From Chromera velia (lineage: Eukaryota > Sar > Chromeraceae), in assembly GCA_018398765.1 (NCBI GenBank), contig JAHBMJ010005646.1, forward strand, positions 82,846 through 146,845: a DNA stretch of 64,000 nt. Reading direction: 5' to 3'. The position numbers and the translations under genes are program-made. The notes below the pieces were generated by a model. The model was not told the origin of the DNA, ran no database searches, and was given only the letters and a program-made list of their open reading frames with translations. This document shows, piece by piece, positions 55,960 through 64,000 of the stretch; the first letter of the stretch is position 1; the number at the start of each line of letters is the position of its first letter.

Positions 55960-58788
55960 GCTCTGTATATGTGTGTGCTGTGATGAGGCTTTCAATTATG
56001 GCGCGTCTTCCTCTTTAGGATGTTTTGTCCTCCGCTTTCTTTCTCTCCTGACCTTCCGTTCCGTAGAGTTATTCGCTATTCCTCTTTTTTCTTTTCTGTC
56101 TGTTGACGTGCCGGCCTACTAGCTGATGATATCAGTGAGTCGTTTCTTCCGTCTGTGTCTGCTTCTCTTGTTTCTCTCTTTCTGTGCTTTCTTTGACCGG
56201 TTCTCTTTTTTTAATCCTTATTCCCCTCTCCATCATTCTGTGTAGGATGCTGTGAAGCAATCCTGGCCATCTACGTTGCCGTAGAGGATGTGATTCGGGG
56301 ATTTCGCCTTTATCCTGCACGAACTCATGAGTGGTGAGGAAGATATGGACACATTGGCACTCTCTAACTATGAGCTAGCCTCTGCAGTTCACGCACATCT
56401 TGTCCTTGTAAGCCTTTTTCTTTCATTTGCTTCAGTTTGAACGAGTACTTTTCTCTTCTCGCAGCCAGAAAGAAAAAGAAAAAAACAAAAGAAACCAAAA
56501 TGTAACCGCCAGATAACTTGTCAGGCATCCTGACAGTGTGTCACTAAGCTCGTTTCTCACTTTCTTCACGACCAAGAATGAAAGCTGGTACGCAACGGTA
56601 TGGACGATGCATAAATGTTGCCCTCTCTACTTCTTATAAAAGATGCATGGACCCCATACGACTGGTCCCTGTTACATTTCTGCAGGCGCCCGTCAAAGGC
56701 CGTCTTCTCAAACCTGACATCGAGATCGACCCAGCCTCTCTGTTTGACGAACTCTTAGAAACCATGACTGAGGAGCCACATTTGATCAGTAGGAATTCAT
56801 TGTAGAGAAGCTTTTCGCTTTTGCATATGTCTGGTGTTAATACATTCTCAGCCATTAGACGTAGGGTAGAAAGACATTTCTTGACTGTGTCTATGCACAC
56901 CGCACTCTTTTCATGTTTGCCGCACATCACTGTGTGATCTTGATTTTTCCCCCGTCCACTCGAAAGCACTGTAAGCATTTTTTGCCTAGATTTTTCGCAG
57001 TAACAGCAAAACAAATTTCCCAAAGCCACTTAAAGCATCCCTTGTTCGCTCTATTTTTGATTACAGGCCGTCTTAGACTCTGTCGGTTGGGAAATGGCAG
57101 CGAAATTTGTCGACAAGTTGGAGATAGACCTCCTCAAGTACCTAAAGAGCGTGGGTTTGACATACATGACCTGCCAAAAGTTCAAAACGGCGATGAAGGG
57201 AGCGTGGGAGGCGATTCTCCAGAACGATTTCCTCTAGCGATTTCTTCAACACAGAGAGTGTCGACCTGCTTGTCTTTTGGGCCAAGAAGACGAGAGACGG
57301 GCAAGTCATAATTGCAGACACGATGGAGGAGATGAAACGGTGGATTGCCAGCAGGTCCGTTCTTAATTGTACTTGCAATTTGCCTCTCGCTTCTACCTCT
57401 GACTTGTGCCACTGTTAGTGAGTCAGTATCTGTGTGGCTCTCTTGTGTGTTTCTTATACGATTGTGTTGCTTCTTTCATGTGTTGAAGCTTCTCGCCTGA
57501 ACCTTTCTCAATCGTTCGTTTGCCGTCTTGTCTGTTGTGAGAAGCGGGCGCGCACAAGAGGTATTCGCATGTCTTGTATGGTCTGTGAAGAGCATTCTCT
57601 TACTCTGCGGCTGGTTGGAGAGCTCTTTCCCTTCTCGGAAAAGGGTTATCTCCGAGAGACTTGGACTCTTGACTGAACAGAAGGAGCAAAGAAACCATGC
57701 TGAATTTTCAATACCGTGTCCAAATTCGTCTAAATTACTCTTTCTGAAGCAGTTTCTTGATTCTTCCATAAGGGCAAAACAACTGTTCTTTTGGACTTTC
57801 CTCCCTTCCGATTGCGTGCAGGACAAATGCTGAGAAGTCTTCTGACCCTGAAATGTCTCCCTCTTTATCTGCCAGTAGAACCGGCTCGACCATGCATTGG
57901 TGTGTTTCTTATATTTCAAAAGCTGACTTCTGGTCACCAATTCACGTACTCTCCTTCTGACTCCAAAGACTTCATTCCTCCCATTCTCCAAGTTCACTGG
58001 CTTCTAGCTCTTATGGAGAACCCTTCCCATTCTGAGACAGACCTAGGGGACAGGCTCGTCTTTGACTTGACTTAACAGAATGAGCAAGGGTTTTATTGTG
58101 GTAGGAAAACAAATTATTGAGTTCTTTCACTTTCGAGTTCTTTTTTTCTCCTTCTTTGATTTTTCTTTCATAATTTGATCCAACTCCAAGTGGGCAGCTT
58201 TTCTGATCCAGACTTCTCTCTTTTCTTCGCTTCCGTTTATGTGCAGGACAAATACCTCTTCGGCGGCGTCCCTCATCCTCGGCGGGTCCGATTCCACTTT
58301 TTTTTTCTTCCTCAAGATTTGCTTTGTTTCTATTTTTGCCATTCCTGACTTGCCGTAAGGCGGCTGCTCTTTAGTCTAAGAGGGACCGCCACTCTTCTTC
58401 TTTCTTTGCAAGTGTCCTGGAGTGTCCAGTGTTGAAACTTTACTTGGCATCGCGTTATACACATACTTATTTTTCTGTAAATAAACGTCTACCATTGAAA
58501 ATACCTGCAAGGGCTCGTTATTAGATGTTACAGAGAAGCCTCGATCAAGGAGGGACAGCAGGTTTGGGAGTTGGGATGCAGACTGGACACATAGTGTGTC
58601 ACAGCTTCTTGTTGGTGGCAGTGCAGTGGTTGAGAGGGGCGCCTTCTCTTCATAAGAATGTGCCAGCAGGGAAAAAGGCAAATAGAGGAAATTCAATGGA
58701 CTGAGAAATGCCTTTAGACCCGAAACCTTGACATGCACTCATATATATCTACTGATAATAGGCCTCTCGTTTGATAGAGTTTGCTGCA

Positions 58789-58870
58789 TATTATATATGT
58801 GTCGGCCATGAGAACCTTTCTAGCCACATAACTTGCTTTTCCCATCCAGCAGTATAACTCTTTTTTCCAC
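58789..58870 (+). repeat. ATGAGAACCTTTC(C/T)AGCCAC module, further copy
   Basis: This short conserved block followed by CTTGCTTT(A/T)CCCATC and a TTTTTTCCAC pyrimidine start also occurs at 39197, 55138 and 63112, each time heading a pyrimidine tract. Confidence 0.8.
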
Positions 58871-59680
58871 TTTCTCCTTCATTCCCCCCTCCCTTCCTTA
58901 CTTCATTACTTCCCTCCCCTCGTTTAACCCTTCTTTCCTTTCTTTCTTTCTTTCTTTCTGTCTGTCTGTCCGTCTGTCTTTCTTTCTTTCCTTCCTTCCT
59001 TCTTTCCTTTCTTTTCTTCTTTTCTGTATTGTCAGTCTACTCTGTCTCACGCTAGGTCTCACAAAGTTTGCAATGATATCGTGCAGGAAGGGAAGCGTGG
59101 GTGAATGGAGATATGAGGATGATTCATATACGGTGCTTTTGAAACGTTGATTACTGTGCTGGATCTCTCTTCTCAATGTCTGCAGCGACTACGCAACCAA
59201 AAAAATGGCGTGAAAGGAGGGTGTGATTCTGCGTCTCAAGAACGACATCTTGCAACGAACTTGAGGCCTCCATGATTACAAAATTCTCTCCAGTCGTTCC
59301 TGCCTGAGGTCGTCCGGTTGTATGATCGAAGAAGCCCAGCAGATGGGTCTGGCACAGGACTCCGATCTGTTTGTAGATGCCAAGATGGCAAACGGAATCC
59401 GGTCTATTATTCAGAAGGCGGACATTATGCTTTGTACAAAGGTTTTCTTGCCTGACATGAAGCAGGAGGCGACCTTTCCTGTTCTCCGTCACTGCTTTGC
59501 CGTGCTCCTCCTGCCTCTACTCTTCAATCCGTCAGTGGTCGGACTCCGTCTTAATTGTGGGCAAACTTCTTTTTTGAGCGTCTACAGACTCCTGTTCTGC
59601 CTCTAGCGTCTGTTTGGCTGCTTGCCCTCCGTTTGTTTTTTTGTCAAGTGCCTGTGTAAGGCACTGCAGCAAAGATAATT

Positions 59681-59938
59681 GGTATTTGAAGATCCAATGC
59701 TTCACGCAGAACCTAGCGCAGAACCCATTTGAAAAGTCACGTACCTGGCTACTACCTGCACTGCTGCTTGTTCTTTACCTGTCCCCTTTCTCCATCCTCT
59801 TTCTCTCTTTTTGTCTAGCTTTTCATTTTAAAGAGAATACTGATCTTTGTGCCAGTCTTCGTGTCTCTATCTCCCGCTGTTTCATTCGTTTTTTACTTTC
59901 TTTTCTTCGTTTCTTTCTTTCTTTTTCTTTTTTTTTTT

Positions 59939-59974
<36 letters not shown>

Positions 59975-60204
59975 TCCTTCTTTCCTTCTTTTCTTTTCTA
60001 TCTAGCTTCCTTTCATCCTTCCTTCATTTCTTCATTCCTTCCTTCCTTCCTTCCTTCCTTCCTTCGTTTTTCTTTCTTTTTGTTTGTTCCTCTTTTCTTT
60101 CTTACTCTCTCTCTCTCCCTCCCTCTCCCTCTCTTTCCCTCTTTCTCTCTCTTTCTCTCTCTTTCTTTCTCTTTCTTTCTCTTTCTCTCTCTCTTTCTTT
60201 CTCT

Positions 60205-60260
<56 letters not shown>

Positions 60261-63200
60261 TATGCTCTGTGTATGTGTGTACTGTGATGAGGCTCTCAAT
60301 TATGGCGCGTCCTCTTCTTCAAGATGTTTTGTCCTCCACTTTCTTTCTCTCCTGACCTTCTGCTCCATAGAGTTATTCACTATTCCTCTTTTTTCTTTTC
60401 TATCTGTTGACGTGCCGGCCTACTAGCTGACGATATCAGTGAGTCGTTTCTTCCGTCTGTGTCTGCTTCTCTTCTTTCTCTCTTTCTGTGCTTTCTTTGA
60501 CCGGTTCTCTTTTTTTAATCCTTATTCCCCTCTCCATCATTCTGTACAGGATGCTGTGAAGCAATCCTGGTTATCTATGTTGCCGTGAAGGATCTGATTC
60601 GGGGATTTCGCCTTTGTCCTGCACGAACTCATGAGTGGTGAGGAAGATGTGGACACATTGAGACTCTCTGACTGTGAGCTGGCCTCTGCAGTTCACACAC
60701 ATCTTGTCCTTGTAAGCCTTTTTCTTTCATTTGCTTCAGTTTGAACGAGCACTTTTCTCTTCTCGCAGCCAGAAAGAAAAAGAAAAAAACAAGAGAAACC
60801 AAAATGTAACCGCCAGGTAACTTGTCAGGCATCCTAACAGTGTGTCACTGAGCTTGTTTCTCACTTTCTTCACGACCAGGAATGAAAGCTGGTACGCAGC
60901 GGTGTGGATGATGCATAAATGTTGCCCTCTCTACTTCTTATAAAAGATGCATGGACCCCATACGACTGGTTTCTGTTACATTTTTGCAGGCGCCCGTCGA
61001 AGGCCGTCTTCTCAAACCTGACATCGAGATCGACCCAGCCTCTCTGTTCAACGAACTCTTAGAAACCATAACTGAGGAGCCACATTTGGTCAGTAGGAAT
61101 TCATTGTAGAGAAGCTTTTCACTTTTACATATGTCTAGTGTTAATGCATTCTCAGCCATTGGACGCAGGGTAGAAAGACATTTCTCGACTGTGCCTACGC
61201 ATATCGCACTCTTTTTATGTTTGCCGCACATCACCGTGCGATCTTGATTTTTCCCCCGTCCACTCGAAAGCACTGTAAGCATTTTTTGCCTAGATTTTTC
61301 GCAGTAACAGCAAAACAAATTTCCCAAAGCCACTTGAAGCATCCCTTGTTCGCTCTGTTTTTGATTGCAGGCCGTCTTGGACTCTGTTGGCTGGGAAATG
61401 GCAGCGAAATTTGTCGACAACTTGGAGACAGACCTCTTTAAGTACCTAGAGAGCGTGGGTTTGACATACATGACCTGCCAAAAGTTCAAAACAGCGATGA
61501 AGGGAGCGTGGGAGGCGATTTTCCAGAACGATTTCCTCTAGCGATTTTTTTAGCACAGAGAGCATCGACCTGCTTGTCTTTTGGGCCAAGAAGACGAGAG
61601 ACGGGCAAGTCATAATTGCAGACACGATGGAGGAGATGAAACGGTGGATTGCTAGCAGGTCCGTTCTTAATTGTACTTGCAATTTGCCTCTCGCTTCTAC
61701 CTTTGACTTGTGCCACTGTTAGTGAGTCAGTATCTGTGTGGCTTTCTTACGTGTTTCTTATACGATTGTATTGCTTCTTTCAGGTGCTGAAGCTTCTCGC
61801 CTGAACCTTTCTCAATCGTTCGTTTGCCGTCTTGTCTGTTGTGAGAAGCAGGCGCGCACAAGAGGTACTCGCATGTTTTGTATGGTCTGTGAAGAGCATT
61901 TTCTTGCTCTGCGGCTGGTTGAAGAGCCCTTTCCCTTCTCGGAAAGGGGTTATCTCCGAGAAACTTGGACTCTTGACTGAACAGAAGGAGCAAAGAAACC
62001 ATGCTGAATTTTCAATACCGTGTCCAAATTCGTTCAAATTGCTCTTTCTGAAGCAGTTTCTTGATTCTTCCATGAGGGCAAAACAACTGTTCTTTTGGAC
62101 TTTCCTCCCTTCCGATTGCGCGCAGGACAAATGCTGAGAAGTCTTCTGACCCTGAAGTGTCTCCCTCTTTATCTGCCAGTGGAACCGGCTCGACCATGCA
62201 TTGGTGTGTTTCTTATATTTCAAAAGCTGACTTCTGGTCACCAATTCACGTACTCTCCTTCTGACTCCAAAGACTTCATTCCTCCCATTCTCCAAGTTCA
62301 CTGGCTTCTAGCTCTTATGGAGAACCCTTCCCATTCTGAGACAGACCTAGGGGACAGGCTCGTCTTTGACTTGACTCAACAGAATGAGTAAGGGTTTTAT
62401 TGTGGTAGGAAAACAAATTATTGAGTTCTTTCACTTTCGAGTTCTTTTTTTCTCCTTCTTTGATTTTTCTTTCATAATTTGATCCAACTCTAAGTGGGCA
62501 GCTTTTCTGATCCAGACTTCTCTCTTTTCTTCGCTTCCGCTTATGTGCAGGACAAATACCTCTTCGGCGGCGTCCCTCACCCTCGGCCGGTCCGATTCCA
62601 CTTTTTTTTTCTTCCTCAAGATTTGCTTTGTTTCTATTTTTGCCATTCCTGACTTGCCGTAAGGCGGCTGCTCTTTAGTCTAAGAGGGACTGCCACTCTC
62701 CTTCTTTCTTTGCAAGTATCCCGGAGTGTCTGGTGTTAAAACTTTGCTTGGCATCGCGTTATACACATACTCATTTTTCTGCAAATAAACGTCTACCATT
62801 GAAAATACCTGTAAGGGCTCGTTATTACATGTCACAGAGAAGCCTCGATCAAGGAGGGACAGCAGGTCTAGGAGTTGGGATGCAGACCGGACACACAGTG
62901 TGTCACAGCTTCTTGTTGGTGGTAGTACAGTGGTTGAGAGGGGCGCCTTCTCTTCATAAGAATGTGCCAATAGGGAAAAAGGCAAATAGAGGAAATTCAA
63001 TGGACTGAGAAATGCCTTTAGACCCGAAACCTTGACATGCACTCATATATATCTACTGATAATAGGCCTCTCGTTTGATAGAGTTTGCTGCATATTATAT
63101 ATGTGTCGGCCATGAGAACCTTTCTAGCCACATAACTTGCTTTTCCCATCCAGCAGTATAACTCTTTTTTCCACTTTCTCCTTCATTCCCCCCTCCCTTC

Positions 63201-64000
63201 CTTACTTCATTACTTCCCTCCCCTCGTTTAACCCTTCTTTCCTTTCTTTCTTTCTTTCTTTCTTTCTGTCTGTCTGTCTGTCTGTCTTTCTTTCTTTCTT
63301 TCTTTCTTTCCTTCCTTCCTTCCTTCTTTCCTTTCTTTCCTTTCTTTTCTTCTTTTCTGTATTGTCAGTCTACTCTGTCTCACGCTAAGACTCACAAAGT
63401 TTGCAATGATATCGTGTAGGAAGGGAAGCGTGGGTGAATGGGAATATGAGGATGATTCATATACGGTGCTTTTGAAACGTTGATTACTGTGCTGAATCTC
63501 TCTTCTCAATGTCTGCAGCGACTACGCAACCAAAGAAATGGTGCGAAAGGAGGGTATGATTCTGCGTCTCAAGAACGACATCTTGCAACGAACTTGAGGC
63601 CTCCATGATCACAAAATTCTCTCCAGTCGTTCCTGCCTGAGGTCGTTCGGTTGTACGATCGAAGAAGCCCAGCAGATAGGTCTAGCACAGGACTCCGATC
63701 TGTTTGTAGATACCAAGATGGCAAACGGAATCCGGTTCATTATTCGGGAGGCGGATATTATGCTTTGCATAAAGGTTTTCTTACCTGACATAAAGCAGGA
63801 GGCGACCTTTCCTGTTCTCCGTCACTGCTTTGCCGTGCTCCTCCTGCCTCTACTCTTCAATCCGTCAGTGGTCGAACTCCGTCTTAATTGTGGGCAAACT
63901 TCTTTTTTGAGCGTCTACAGACTCCTGTTCTGCCTCTAGTGTCTGTTTGGCTGCTTACCCTCCGTTTATTTTTTTGTTAAGTGCTTGTGCAAGGCACTGT
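59681..64000 (+). repeat. Tandem unit 2 (continues past the window), with decayed exons
   Basis: This unit repeats unit 1 at roughly 95 % identity by eye. Exon-like blocks: 60550..60711 (DAVKQSW..., two TGA), 60990..61088 (APVEGRLLKPDIEIDPASLF, donor GTCAGT intact here but changed to ATCAGT in unit 1), and 61371 onward (AVLDSVGWEMAAKFVDNLET). Another is near 61785 (acceptor CTTTCAG, intact here but TTTCATG in unit 1), and the 63.5-kb block DYATKEMVRKEGMILRLKND, where unit 1 has TGA in place of the Arg codon. The last bases (63937-64000) match 59604-59668, so the array may continue. Confidence 0.75.
59880..60258 (+). repeat. Pyrimidine tract of tandem unit 2
   Basis: TTTC, TTCC and CT repeats, about half the length of the equivalent tract in unit 1. 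It is followed by the same TATGCTCTGTGTATGTGTG boundary. Confidence 0.95.

Noticed and set aside
57476-62301. 173-codon minus-strand frame present in both tandem units (57476-57997 and 61780-62301), and a 120-codon one at 58376/62680
   Set aside because: They persist because the units are recent duplicates. The plus strand carries splice-consistent exon blocks over part of the same sequence, and the minus frames have no recognisable features or start context. Not excluded, but not supported.

Overview
This is nuclear DNA of a eukaryote with intron-rich genes (GT-AG introns, all spliced by eye here), very long pyrimidine or purine microsatellites, and many nested mobile-element relics. Mean GC is near 50 %, with AT-rich islands. 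The combination of a proteasome-chaperone gene, a RING/TRAF/MATH gene, KH proteins, tetranucleotide-rich introns and runs of N points to a draft protist assembly. An alveolate alga of the chromerid type (Chromera velia-like) would fit, but that is an inference from general character, not from a diagnostic gene.

Left part (1-4150): the 3' part of a gene for a single-pass membrane protein, built of about 55-residue modules and ending in a very histidine-rich tail that runs into an assembly gap. 4.15-16.7 kb is mostly non-coding and holds two decayed non-LTR reverse transcriptases. One lies between two roughly 205-bp inverted, hairpin-rich repeats. A short terminal-inverted-repeat element with a perfect 8-bp target duplication is also here.

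Three well-supported genes follow. On the minus strand is a KH-domain RNA-binding protein (16.7-19.1 kb). Head-to-head with it on the plus strand is a complete nine-exon homologue of the proteasome assembly chaperone PSMD9/p27/Nas2 (19.9-24.1 kb), one intron of which is an almost pure pyrimidine tract. On the minus strand is a five-exon RING + TRAF zinc finger + two MATH-like domain protein (26.5-29.6 kb).

From 30 kb to the end the window is dominated by mobile and decayed DNA. It holds a retrotransposon endonuclease-domain fragment (30-31 kb) and two long convergent reading frames of unknown function, interrupted mainly by TAG and TGA (31.6-33.9 and 34.7-37.5 kb). A MAP-kinase-like pseudogene (41-46.3 kb, probably resuming near 50.9 kb) is split by a hAT-like transposon with a perfect 8-bp duplication; that transposon itself carries a second inverted-repeat element. 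An LTR-type element of about 4 kb without recognisable pol lies at 46.95-50.94 kb. A helicase relic lies at 53.4-53.8 kb.

The right end (about 55-64 kb) is a tandem duplication with a period of about 4.3 kb. It carries exons of one unrecognised multi-exon gene, decayed in both copies, and a third related exon copy lies at 39.8 kb.

Three short elements at 8.3, 24.3 and 34.0 kb share CTAGGC...GCCTAG termini and each has a perfect 8-bp duplication, so they form one transposon family.
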